20,440 bases of DNA, from assembly GCA_964495465.1 (NCBI GenBank), contig CAZBWE010000044.1, positions 1 to 20,440 on the forward strand, written 5' to 3'. Under the pieces are notes generated by a model. It did not search any database, was not told where the DNA came from, and saw only the letters and a program-made list of their open reading frames with translations. Positions 6,207 through 13,154 of the stretch are shown here, piece by piece (the first letter of the stretch is position 1; each line of letters begins with the position of its first letter). The position numbers and the translations under genes were made by a program. Origin of the DNA: CAZBWE01 sp964495465 (GTDB lineage: Bacteria; Planctomycetota; Phycisphaerae; Sedimentisphaerales; Anaerobacaceae).

Positions 6207-7088
6207 ATGAGGTTTATCAAGATGCACGGGATTGGCAATGACTATATTTATGTCAATTGCTTTGAAGAGACGGTTGAGAATCCGGCAGGACTTGCCCGCA
6301 TCGTCAGCGACCGCCATAAAGGCATCGGCGCCGATGGCCTGATTCTCATAATCCCGTCTAAATCGGCTAATGCGAAGATGAGAATGTTTAACGCCGATGG
6401 CTCGGAGTCCGAGATGTGCGGAAATGGTCTTCGCTGCCTCGCCAAATACGTGTTCGAGCACAAGCTGGCTAAAGCAACAAGGGGAGCGTTTTCCATACCC
6501 GGCGAGCCCCCCTGCCCTGCTTCTTTAAAGATAGAGACCGGCAAGGGAATTCTGACAGTTGGATTGATAATCGATGATAATAACAAGGTCGAAAAGGTCT
6601 GCGTGAATATGGGCCAGCCGATTCTAACGCCTAAAGATATACCGGTAAAGCTGGATGGCCGGAAGGTTATCGAGCAGCCGATCGAAATCCTCGGCCGGCA
6701 ATTGCTTATGACCTGTGTATCGATGGGCAATCCACACGCCGTGTTTTTCTGTGAGGATGTTAAATCAATCGAGCTTGAGAAATTGGGGCCTGCTATCGAA
6801 AACAATAGTCTTTTTCCGAACCGAACCAACGTTCATTTTGTTCAGGTCGATAATCCGATGGAATTGACGATTCGAACCTGGGAGCGAGGCAGCGGCATTA
6901 CAATGGCGTGCGGCAGCGGCGCTTGTGCGTGCTGTGTGGCGGCTGTGCTTACCAGGCGAGCGAAACGGGTATGCACTGCACATTTGCCGGGCGGCGATTT
7001 AGATTTGAGCTGGTGCGAGGAAGATAACTGTGTCTATATGACCGGGCCTGCTGAGGAGGTCTTCGAAGGCGTTTGGCCTGAGCATTAG
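6207..7088 (+). CDS. dapF: Diaminopimelate epimerase
   Basis: A 293-residue cofactor-independent epimerase that converts LL- to meso-diaminopimelate for lysine and peptidoglycan synthesis. Key elements are all present: GNDYI (substrate asparagine N11), the first catalytic cysteine C71 in MCGNGLRC, GNPHAVFF, and the second catalytic cysteine C235 in MACGSGACA, preceded by WERGSG. Length is near the family norm, with an insert around residues 90-115. ATG 6207 is chosen over TTG 6183 because AGGAG (6196-6200) lies six bases upstream and the MRFIKMHGIGND start is canonical. It converges on the PilZ gene with only three bases between stop codons. Confidence 0.95.
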   Translation: MRFIKMHGIGNDYIYVNCFEETVENPAGLARIVSDRHKGIGADGLILIIPSKSANAKMRMFNADGSESEMCGNGLRCLAKYVFEHKLAKATRGAFSIPGEPPCPASLKIETGKGILTVGLIIDDNNKVEKVCVNMGQPILTPKDIPVKLDGRKVIEQPIEILGRQLLMTCVSMGNPHAVFFCEDVKSIELEKLGPAIENNSLFPNRTNVHFVQVDNPMELTIRTWERGSGITMACGSGACACCVAAVLTRRAKRVCTAHLPGGDLDLSWCEEDNCVYMTGPAEEVFEGVWPEH

Positions 7089-7091
7089 TCT

Positions 7092-7445
7092 TTATACAGA
7101 CAGCTTTGGGGGCTGACAAAACTCAAAAGCCACACCATATTTGTCATTGGCCTGATGCTCCGGCAGTTCACGAGCCCTCAAGAATTTTGCAAAGCCGGCG
7201 AGCTTACCGCCGAATTCGAGCAGTCCTTTTGTCGGAGGTATTGATAGTTCGACCTTGAACAGTGTGCCTTTTGGGATGTTATCCTTCTTGAGGGTGCTGG
7301 CTGATGTCTGAAGATATAAGCCGCCCCGGCTGGCATTGATTGTTCGTCCGGTATAGTGCGATTTTGCTTCAGAGCCGACTTCATAGCAGGAAATGTCTAA
7401 ATTTGTCCCCAGTCGCTTGAATTTACGCCTTTCAGGATTGTTCAT
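7092..7445 (-). CDS. PilZ-domain c-di-GMP receptor
   Basis: A 117-residue single-domain PilZ protein. The two c-di-GMP-binding motifs are intact: RxxxR within ERRKFKRL (R7 and R11) and (D/N)xSxxG as NASRGG (N37, S39, G42), followed by the GLYLQT strand. Such proteins change activity or partners on binding cyclic di-GMP and commonly affect motility or extracellular matrix. The ATG at 7445 has AGGGAGG about six bases upstream. It is read toward dapF. Upstream there is a well-matched sigma-54 promoter with dyads, while a sigma-54-activator gene is encoded on the other side of the same intergenic region, so sigma-54 control is likely. Confidence 0.85.
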   Translation of the reverse strand: MNNPERRKFKRLGTNLDISCYEVGSEAKSHYTGRTINASRGGLYLQTSASTLKKDNIPKGTLFKVELSIPPTKGLLEFGGKLAGFAKFLRARELPEHQANDKYGVAFEFCQPPKLSV

Positions 7446-7511
7446 ATCATACCTCCCTGTATAACTGAATCCGGTTTATTGTCCTTAATAGATTCGTAGA
7501 ATGATTATTTG

Positions 7512-7528
7512 AGCAAAGTCCGTTCCAA
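7512..7528 (-). promoter_or_regulatory. Sigma-54 promoter for the PilZ gene
   Basis: The minus strand reads TTGGAACGGACTTTGCT, against the consensus TGGCACG-N4-TTGCW. The GG (-24) and GC (-12) doublets are separated by exactly ten bases, and only one core position differs. Transcription would start near 7501, giving a 56-base leader before the PilZ ATG. Confidence 0.7.
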
Positions 7529-7541
7529 GGCATAGGGTAAG

Positions 7542-7604
7542 CAAATACTCTATTTTAACTTTTACAAGTATTTGTCTGATATGCGGTTACGTAAAATTTA
7601 TCAG
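7542..7604. promoter_or_regulatory. Dyads behind the sigma-54 promoter: candidate activator sites
   Basis: CAAATACT (7542-7549) and AGTATTTG (7567-7574) form a perfect inverted repeat with a 17-base spacer. CTGATA (7576-7581) and TATCAG (7599-7604) form another with a 17-base spacer and enclose the palindrome TTACGTAA (7587-7594). The second is centred about 90 bases upstream of the predicted start, a fitting place for an enhancer site. The remainder of 7446-7813 shows no gene. Confidence 0.4.
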
Positions 7605-7813
7605 GCATCATCGAGCCGGATAGCAAGTATGAATATTCGATGTTTATAAATGACAACGCCAGAGGTTGTTCTTACGCAATGTTAGCAGTGGCTGGTGGGG
7701 AATGAGGGTTATCTGATGGTTTAATTCTGTAAAAAATCGAGTTTTCAGCTAAATAAGCGACCTATAATGTCCGAGAAAAGTAACAGATGTGTTGTTTTTT
7801 GTAAACGCCTATC

Positions 7814-7842
7814 TTGACAGTTTATAGATTGGGTTCTATTAT
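7814..7842 (+). promoter_or_regulatory. Strong sigma-70 promoter abutting the kinase start codon
   Basis: TTGACA (7814-7819), 17 bases, TATTAT (7837-7842, one mismatch). Transcription would start at about 7849-7851, at or beside the ATG at 7851. Confidence 0.65.
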
Positions 7843-7850
7843 CTCAAGTT

Positions 7851-8996
7851 ATGCCGAAAAACCAGAGACTACAGTCGAAAAAGCAGAACGGTGATGACAA
7901 AAACCGAAAGGTTTTTGATAAGCTCGACCTGGGAGCTGGGCAGCCTAGCAAGTTAATCATCCAGTCTCTGCCGATGGGGATTGTTGCTTTTGATTCGGAA
8001 CTTAAGATAATCGAGAGCAATCCCCGTGCGGTGGAACTAATCGAGTTAGGTGATTATATTGATAAATCTTTGGCAAGAGGAACGAATAGTCCTGACAGGC
8101 CGGGTATAGACTGGGCAGAGCAGTTGCAATCATCAATATCCACCGGCAGGACACTTCGGTTTGACGGCATAAACTACACGGTGGGCAGCAAAACAAAATT
8201 GCTTCGGATAATCTGTACGCCTTTGAGTAAGGCCGAGAAGCATACCGTCGGCGGGATTATCATAATCGAAGACATAACCGGAACGGTTAATTTCCAAAGA
8301 CAACTGGCTAACGCTGAAAGACTGGCTACCGTAGGTAAGCTTGCTACAAAGGTGGCCCATGAGTTAAATAATCCGATGGATGGGATACTGCGATACATCA
8401 ATCTTGCGATGAGAATCGTTGAGCAGGAAAATCTCGAAAAACCAAAAGAGTATCTCGCCCAGTGCCGCCAGGGACTGATGCGGATGGTTCATATCGTAAG
8501 CGACCTGCTGGAATTCACGCGCTCTACTTATATGCCTTTGGAATATGCCAGAATAGAGCAGATTATCGAAGATGCCTTGAAAGCAATGGCTAAAGATGCA
8601 GAATCGTCGAATATCCGGGTTCTGCGAAATTACGCCTCGGGTATGCCGCGAATCAAAAGTGGTAATCTGTTTCAGGTATTCTGCAATCTGACGAAGAACG
8701 CGCTGGATGCAATGCCGCAAGGCGGAGAGCTCAGGATATCAACGCGCCTGGTGGAGGACAATACCATCGTGGCGGAATTTCGCGACACGGGGGCGGGTTT
8801 GCCTGCGGAGAATACCGATGTAATATTCGAGCCGTTTTTTACAACGAAGGATAAGGGAACAGGCCTGGGCCTAGCAATATGCAGAGACATAATTGAGGGC
8901 TATGGCGGGCGAATAACCGCTGAAATTGCACCTGACGGGGGTAGTATTTTTACCGTGTATCTGCCGTTAGGGGATAAACAGGAAAGAAATTTATAA
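7851..8996 (+). CDS. Soluble PAS-domain sensor histidine kinase
   Basis: A 381-residue cytoplasmic kinase of the NtrB type. A charged N-terminus is followed by a PAS domain (about residues 33-145, LPMGIVAFDSELKIIESNPRA). The HisKA domain has the phosphorylated histidine H170 in VAHELNNPMDGI, and the HATPase domain has an N-box (NLTKNALDAM, about 279-288), G1 (DTGAG, 312-316), F-box (FEPFFTTK) and G2 (GTGLGLAI). No membrane segments are seen, so it senses an internal signal through PAS. It lies 18 bases before the NtrC-type regulator and is certainly its partner by context. No ribosome binding site precedes ATG 7851, and a strong promoter ends eight bases before it, suggesting a leaderless mRNA. 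Confidence 0.92.
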   Translation: MPKNQRLQSKKQNGDDKNRKVFDKLDLGAGQPSKLIIQSLPMGIVAFDSELKIIESNPRAVELIELGDYIDKSLARGTNSPDRPGIDWAEQLQSSISTGRTLRFDGINYTVGSKTKLLRIICTPLSKAEKHTVGGIIIIEDITGTVNFQRQLANAERLATVGKLATKVAHELNNPMDGILRYINLAMRIVEQENLEKPKEYLAQCRQGLMRMVHIVSDLLEFTRSTYMPLEYARIEQIIEDALKAMAKDAESSNIRVLRNYASGMPRIKSGNLFQVFCNLTKNALDAMPQGGELRISTRLVEDNTIVAEFRDTGAGLPAENTDVIFEPFFTTKDKGTGLGLAICRDIIEGYGGRITAEIAPDGGSIFTVYLPLGDKQERNL

Positions 8997-9014
8997 AACC
9001 AGCAGGGAAAATTT

Positions 9015-10400
9015 ATGAGAGGCAAAAGTATTCTCGTTATAGATGATGACAGAATCATATTGGATTCACTGCGCGAGTTTCTGACGCTGGAAGGTTTTCA
9101 GACCGGCGGGGCAGAATCGTTAAACGGCGCAATGGAGAAATTGCAGAAGAACAGCTATAATCTTGTTATAATCGATATTAACCTTCCGGACGGAGACGGC
9201 TTCGAATTACTGGATATGGTCAAAAGAGACTATCCTCAAACGGTGGCCATTGCAATAACCGGCTACGGCACAATTGAAGGTGCGGTCAAGTCTATTAAGC
9301 TGGGGGCTTACGATTACCTTACAAAACCGATTATCGATGATGAGCTGCGAATGGCGGTGGAGAAATCAATTAAACAACAATCGCTTATGAGCGAAAACGA
9401 AAGACTGCGTTTACAGCTCGAACAGAAATACCGGCTTGAAAACATAATCAGCCATAACTACAAGATGGCGAAGATTTTCGACCTTGTCGAGGCCGTTGCC
9501 GACAGCACGACCACAATCCTGATGGCAGGCCCATCGGGTACCGGCAAAAGTATTTTGGCAAGGGCAATACACCATCGCTCCAGCCGGCGTGATAGGCCGT
9601 TTGTAGAGGTAAGCTGCGGAGCGCTGCCGGAGACTTTGCTCGAGAGCGAGCTTTTCGGCCATACTAAAGGTTCATTCACCGGGGCCGTCGGTGATAAAGA
9701 AGGCAAGTTCCTGGCTGCCGACGGCGGGACGATTTTTCTCGATGAAGTTTCAAATGCATCACCGGGTCTTCAGGTCAAGCTTTTACGTGTTCTGGAGGAC
9801 AGGCAGTTTGAGCCGGTCGGCAGCAATAAGACCAAAACCGTTGATACGCGAATTATTATCGCTTCAAATCGCAACCTCGATGAGGAAGTAAAGCAAGGCA
9901 GGTTTCGGGAGGATTTGTATTATCGTATCAATGTAGTGACGATAGACCTGCCGCCCCTGCGTGAGCGAGTTGGTGATGTTCGTTTGCTGGTTGAGCATTT
10001 TTTACGGACGTTTTGTGCACAGCACAATAAAGAAAAGCTCGGCGTTACCGATGAGGCGATGGAATATTTAGAGCGTTATTCCTGGCCGGGCAATGTTCGC
10101 GAGCTGGAGAACGTTATCGAGCGGGCGACATTGCTCAGTAAAAGCAGGTTCATCGGTCCCGATGACCTGCCAAGCTCTATTATGCAGGAGCAAGGCCGTA
10201 AGCAAAAGACATACAAGCCGGTGAGCTTGAAGGATGCATTGGCTGAGCCGGAGAAAAATATCGTCCGCCAGGCACTCGAAGCCAACCACTGGAACAGGCA
10301 GGCAACCGCAAAGGCGCTCGGCATAAACCGCACGACATTATTTAAGAAGATGAAACACTATGGCCTGTTCGCCGAGGCAGAACGGCTCGGTCTTACCTGA
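9015..10400 (+). CDS. NtrC-family response regulator (sigma-54 activator)
   Basis: A 461-residue regulator with three parts. The receiver domain (1-120) has the acidic pair in VIDDD, the phosphorylated D54 in VIIDINLPDGDG and K104 in LTKP. The AAA+ domain (about 145-375) has Walker A GPSGTGKS (172-179), the sigma-54-contact loop as GSFTGA (219-224) in place of GAFTGA, Walker B GGTIFLDEV and the RELENVIERA end. The C-terminal Fis-type helix-turn-helix is at about 425-450 (NRQATAKALGINRTTLFKKM). It is phosphorylated by the upstream kinase and then drives open-complex formation at sigma-54 promoters. AGGGA lies upstream of the ATG. The sigma-54 promoter at 7512-7528 is the nearest candidate target. 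Confidence 0.94.
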   Translation: MRGKSILVIDDDRIILDSLREFLTLEGFQTGGAESLNGAMEKLQKNSYNLVIIDINLPDGDGFELLDMVKRDYPQTVAIAITGYGTIEGAVKSIKLGAYDYLTKPIIDDELRMAVEKSIKQQSLMSENERLRLQLEQKYRLENIISHNYKMAKIFDLVEAVADSTTTILMAGPSGTGKSILARAIHHRSSRRDRPFVEVSCGALPETLLESELFGHTKGSFTGAVGDKEGKFLAADGGTIFLDEVSNASPGLQVKLLRVLEDRQFEPVGSNKTKTVDTRIIIASNRNLDEEVKQGRFREDLYYRINVVTIDLPPLRERVGDVRLLVEHFLRTFCAQHNKEKLGVTDEAMEYLERYSWPGNVRELENVIERATLLSKSRFIGPDDLPSSIMQEQGRKQKTYKPVSLKDALAEPEKNIVRQALEANHWNRQATAKALGINRTTLFKKMKHYGLFAEAERLGLT

Positions 10401-10405
10401 GAGAA

Positions 10406-10440
10406 TTTACGATTTGCGATTTCCGATTGTCGATTCTATC
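10406..10440 (+). repeat. Seven-base-period repeat, site 2
   Basis: Consecutive units TTTACGA, TTTGCGA, TTTCCGA, TTGTCGA, TTCTATC begin six bases after the response regulator stop codon. Confidence 0.6.
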
Positions 10441-10492
10441 AGTTTCGAGATACGATGGGCGAGGGATGATTGATGACGGACGATCGGAAGAA

Positions 10493-10559
10493 ATTCGAAA
10501 TCCTAAACACTAAATCCTAAACAAATCTAAAATACTAATTTAAAATGTTCAAAACATTT
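10493..10559 (+). repeat. Composite repeat: heptads plus palindrome, copy A (site 3)
   Basis: Units ATTCGAA, ATCCTAA, ACACTAA, ATCCTAA (10493-10520) are followed by an AT-rich tail that ends in the perfect hairpin AAATGTT-CAA-AACATTT (10543-10559). The same order (heptads, AT-rich tail, palindrome with ACATT) recurs at 12985-13066 in the same orientation. Confidence 0.6.
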
Positions 10560-10629
10560 CACCCTCCTTCGGCAGCGCAAGAAAAATAGCGGGATGTGCT
10601 GAACAAAACAATCCGGGCGCAACTGCATT

Positions 10630-11013
10630 TTATTTTGGCACGTCCCAGGCGTCTAATTTTTGGCCACAACTGCACATATTCTGGTACCACATTATCTCGG
10701 CACCGCAGCTTTTGCAGGACCATTCTTTCTTCCGGGCTTTCAGCCACTTCTCATGGCCGCGTTCCTTGATGAACGCAAGATTCGGCTGCATAGTCCAGTG
10801 GTGCGGCCATTTGTCATTCATAAACTTATCAAGCTCCTCGCACGGGTAGTCACTGCAAAAACAACAGAACTCGATGTTCCTTTGCTTTGTGCACTGCCTG
10901 AACTTGCACTTGCTTACATAATCATCGATATTTGTGCTGCCGCAGCCGCTGCAGTCTGTTGCACCACAGGCACCGCAATAAAGACCACAGGGGCCGTATT
11001 GTGATTCTTTCAT
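10630..11013 (-). CDS. Cysteine-rich DUF3795-type protein
   Basis: A 127-residue protein with an N-terminal pattern CGLYCGACGATDCSGC, then CKFRQCTKQRNIEFCCFCSDYPCEEL, which is the arrangement I associate with DUF3795, a small family of presumed metal-binding proteins of unknown role. The C-terminal part adds a separate zinc-ribbon-like set (CKSCGAE and CSCGQ), likely binding one zinc. Seventeen cysteines in all suggest two metal centres. The ATG at 11013 has only a weak AAGG-type ribosome binding site. It is flanked by repeat-rich intergenic DNA on its 3' side and shows no operon partner. Confidence 0.7.
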   Translation of the reverse strand: MKESQYGPCGLYCGACGATDCSGCGSTNIDDYVSKCKFRQCTKQRNIEFCCFCSDYPCEELDKFMNDKWPHHWTMQPNLAFIKERGHEKWLKARKKEWSCKSCGAEIMWYQNMCSCGQKLDAWDVPK

Positions 11014-11194
11014 ATTCTTAGCCTTTTACTGAGAAATGCATTCCTCTGGAATAGTCAATTTCATTCATCATTTTAACAAAAAGGAATTAGCATCGCAAGA
11101 AAAATCGTGAGTCATATTAAAAAACTTGTATGGCAAAATTGTTCTAATCAGACTTTACCTCCAAGGCCATCCAAGAATAGATGCTGTTCAAAAA

Positions 11195-11725
11195 CTAAGT
11201 TCGGTCATCAGGGTCTTTGATTATACCGTATACAGATTTAACCGTTTTTTTTAGTTTTGCATAATCTAAATCGGTAAGAAACTTAAAATCTTCACTTGGC
11301 TCATCTTCATTTTCGCTGTATTCACGTGTTTTAGGATGCACAAATTGATTACGAGAATCGAACAACGTCTGCACTTCTTTAAGTGTTTCATTATCAGACT
11401 CAAGCAACCTCTGGTACTTGATAGCATATATCAATCTGATTTTGTCAACAATACGCTGGCGCTCGATAGCCTTTTTATAGAACTCTTCACCTACCCAAGA
11501 AACGCCCTCAAGATTGACAACGGCCTCAATTGTACAGCAAGCCCAAATCACCATACTTTGACGCCAGACCAAATATTCCTGAAACTCGTTTGAACCTGGG
11601 TCTTTATTCCTGTAGGATTGTGTTCGAGAGCACTGCCCTGAGAATAGTTCAAGGCCTCTCAAGTATGTGTCAATTGGAGTTACTATAGGATAAGCATCGT
11701 CAATTGGGAAGGGCTTAGTATTCAT
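11195..11725 (-). CDS. Orphan HEPN-like protein
   Basis: A 176-residue, mostly helical soluble protein. It contains RNQFVH (R125-N126-xxx-H130), which fits the RNxxxH signature of HEPN ribonucleases, in the context LFDSRNQFVHPKTRE that is typical of HEPN helices. Preceding helices (residues 45-115, with WRQSMVIWACCTIEAVVNL) would complete the bundle. HEPN proteins act as RNA-cleaving toxins or in phage defence, often with a nucleotidyltransferase partner; no partner gene is adjacent here. The ATG at 11725 lies 23 bases after an attC-like sequence and the remnant of another gene on the same strand, as in an integron cassette. Exact family and activity are unproven; a non-catalytic HEPN or an unrelated helical protein is possible. 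Confidence 0.55.
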   Translation of the reverse strand: MNTKPFPIDDAYPIVTPIDTYLRGLELFSGQCSRTQSYRNKDPGSNEFQEYLVWRQSMVIWACCTIEAVVNLEGVSWVGEEFYKKAIERQRIVDKIRLIYAIKYQRLLESDNETLKEVQTLFDSRNQFVHPKTREYSENEDEPSEDFKFLTDLDYAKLKKTVKSVYGIIKDPDDRT

Positions 11726-11748
11726 CTCTTTATTTCTACTATAAAAAT

Positions 11749-11811
11749 TAACCTACTTATACAAACACGACACGGGCTATACATCTGGTCGGGTCCACTG
11801 CTTTGTTAGGC
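11749..11811 (-). other. attC-like recombination site (decayed?)
   Basis: The minus strand opens with GCCTAAC (11811-11805), a full match to the R'' consensus RYYYAAC, continues AAAGCAGTGGACCCGACC and ends 63 bases later at GTTA, followed by ATT (GTTRRRY with one mismatch). Only partial pairing of the inner arms (CGAC/GTCG and ACAAA/TTTGT) is visible, so a functional fold is doubtful. It separates a gene remnant from the HEPN-like gene. No integrase gene and no second site were found in the window. Confidence 0.3.
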
Positions 11812-12017
11812 CTAAGATTTTCATTCATTTCTTGTGATGCCTGACTATTGTTTATATTGTTCTTCAAATAAAACAAGCCTATCAGTTTTTCTTCCGCATA
11901 ATACACTAAACCATCACCCCAGCTTCTGTAAAGAAAATTCGTAATCCTATAGGTATAAAAATAGCCCTCACTTGCAAGGTAAAGTAAGGGATTTAAATTA
12001 GAAAGTATATTTATAAT
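11757..12017 (-). pseudogene. 3' remnant of an unknown gene
   Basis: An 86-codon open frame without a start codon at its beginning, bounded upstream by TAG (12018-12020). It reads LASEGYFYTYRITNFLYRSW then GDGLVYYAEEKLIGLFYLKNN, which looks like genuine protein sequence, and then runs through the attC-like site as RPNKAVDPTR before stopping at 11757-11759. I do not recognise the family. Most likely it is the C-terminal end of a gene whose 5' part was lost; the palindromic repeat at 12057 marks a possible join. Confidence 0.4.
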
Positions 12018-12056
12018 CTACACTTCGATTGCTCTTTAGGACAATCTTTGTATTTT

Positions 12057-12092
12057 CATGGGCTGGAAGCCCGTGCTACGAATCCGTGCTAC
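12057..12092 (+). repeat. Palindromic repeat GGGCTGGAAGCCC, copy 1
   Basis: CATGGGCT-GGA-AGCCCGTG (12057-12075) forms an 8-base-pair hairpin with one G-U pair. It is followed by a direct repeat of CCGTGCTAC (12071-12079 and 12084-12092). A second, perfect copy of the hairpin is at 13869-13887. Confidence 0.7.
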
Positions 12093-12099
12093 AAACCAC

Positions 12100-12183
12100 T
12101 GCCCGGGACTGGAGTCGAACCAGCACGAGCCGAAGCCCACCAGCCCCTCAAGCTGGCGCGTCTGCCTATTCCGCCACCCGGGC
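12100..12183 (-). tRNA. tRNA-Leu (anticodon GAG)
   Basis: A 84-base class II tRNA. The acceptor stem GCCCGGG/CCCGGGC is perfect, with discriminator A at 12100. The anticodon stem CCAGC/GCTGG carries the loop TTGAGGG, giving anticodon GAG (reads CTC and CTT leucine codons). A long variable arm follows (GGGCTTCGGCTCG), as expected for leucine, and the T loop is TTCGACT. The 3' CCA is not encoded. Confidence 0.93.
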
Positions 12184-12192
12184 CTTATCAAA

Positions 12193-12234
12193 TGATTAAT
12201 GATAAGTGATTATTGATAAATTATTGCTGATTGT
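12193..12234 (+). repeat. Seven-base-period repeat, site 4
   Basis: Units TGATTAA, TGATAAG, TGATTAT, TGATAAA, TTATTGC, TGATTGT fill the gap between the tRNA-Leu gene and the end of queE. Confidence 0.55.
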
Positions 12235-12271
12235 CAAATCAGAAATATAAAAATGAGCAGTTAAAGCTCAA

Positions 12272-12952
12272 CTACGTCCCTCTTTGGTTATTCCAAAGCA
12301 AAACCTGCAAGCGCTGACAAAATGCAAAGCCGCTTTTTTTGCACATATCAGCTACCATCGGCGATTTGGTTGAAAGCTCGTCTCTTGTGGCGGCCTGCGG
12401 CATCAGCATCACCTTTTCCAAATCGACGCTGCCAATATCTTCTACCGTCTGTCGGATTTCCGGCAGATCATCCTCTGAATCGACAACGAATTTCAGTTGA
12501 TATTCGTAATTGTCAATCAGCTCGCGCAAGACAGCCAGGTCGAGCCGGAAGTTTTCGTGAATCTCCACAAGTTTCGGGTCGGCGGGTGTGGAGTTGCTTA
12601 GCTTTGGGCTGATACTCATTAAATCGCACGGCATTTCTGGGATGTATGCAATGCCGGCAGTTTCGAGGGTGATGTGTTTGTTTAGGTCTTTGAGCTTTTT
12701 TACCAGCTTAGGCAAATCCGGATTTATCATCGGCTCACCACCGGTTATTACGACGAATTTACTCTGGGTTTGCTGGACTATCCGAGCGATTTCAGGAATA
12801 CTATGATGCCGCCCTGCTTCTTTGTCCCACGCGTATTTCGTATCGCACCATTTACAACGCAGCGGACAGCCAGCAAGACGTATAAAGGCACTTGGAACAC
12901 CGGCAAGGAAACCTTCACCCTGAAGGGAATAAAATATCTCGTTTATTACCAT
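12272..12952 (-). CDS. queE: 7-carboxy-7-deazaguanine synthase (QueE)
   Basis: A 226-residue radical SAM enzyme that converts 6-carboxytetrahydropterin to 7-carboxy-7-deazaguanine in queuosine precursor synthesis. The iron-sulfur cluster motif CPLRCKWC (C29, C33, C36) has the CxxxCxxC spacing, preceded by the family start EIFYSLQGEGFLAG and followed by the SAM-binding VVITGGEPM. The N-terminus and length fit the standard form. The ATG at 12952 has a weak ribosome binding site. It lies 208 bases downstream of queC on the same strand; the gap is filled with repeats rather than the short spacing expected in an operon. The substrate-making enzyme QueD is not in the window. Confidence 0.93.
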   Translation of the reverse strand: MVINEIFYSLQGEGFLAGVPSAFIRLAGCPLRCKWCDTKYAWDKEAGRHHSIPEIARIVQQTQSKFVVITGGEPMINPDLPKLVKKLKDLNKHITLETAGIAYIPEMPCDLMSISPKLSNSTPADPKLVEIHENFRLDLAVLRELIDNYEYQLKFVVDSEDDLPEIRQTVEDIGSVDLEKVMLMPQAATRDELSTKSPMVADMCKKSGFAFCQRLQVLLWNNQRGT

Positions 12953-12984
12953 ATCTTAGATTTGATAAGTTGCGTAAGATAAAA

Positions 12985-13066
12985 ATCCTAAATCCTAAGC
13001 ACAAAATTCTAAACAATATCAAATTACCAAAATTCAAATGACCAAAACATTCTGTTTTGAACATTT
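12985..13066 (+). repeat. Composite repeat: heptads plus palindrome, copy B (site 5)
   Basis: Units ATCCTAA, ATCCTAA, GCACAAA, ATTCTAA, ACAATAT (12985-13019) lead into an AT-rich tail and a hairpin made of AAATG/CATTT (13036-13040, 13062-13066) with CAAAAC/GTTTTG inside (13043-13048, 13054-13059). It matches the layout of 10493-10559. Confidence 0.6.
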
Positions 13067-13091
13067 AAGCATTAGAGTTTTGAATTTGCCC

Positions 13092-13124
13092 TTCGACTTC
13101 GCTCAGGATGGTGAGCACGTCGAA
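13092..13124. repeat. Palindromic repeat TTCGAC...GTCGAA
   Basis: TTCGAC-TTCG-CTCA-GGATGG-TGAG-CAC-GTCGAA: the outer six bases and inner four bases each pair perfectly. The CCCTTCGAC...CTCAGGAT style resembles a dispersed repeat seen in many bacterial genomes. It lies between queC and queE. Confidence 0.6.
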
Positions 13125-13126
13125 CC

Positions 13127-13154
13127 ATTTCGGATTTCGAACTTCTGATTTCGA
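13127..13154 (+). repeat. Seven-base-period repeat, site 6
   Basis: Units ATTTCGG, ATTTCGA, ACTTCTG, ATTTCGA directly follow the palindrome at 13092-13124 and stop six bases before the end of queC. Confidence 0.6.

Noticed and set aside
9411..9706. Two minus-strand frames over the response regulator
   Set aside because: They are antisense to the AAA+ core and carry no motif of their own.
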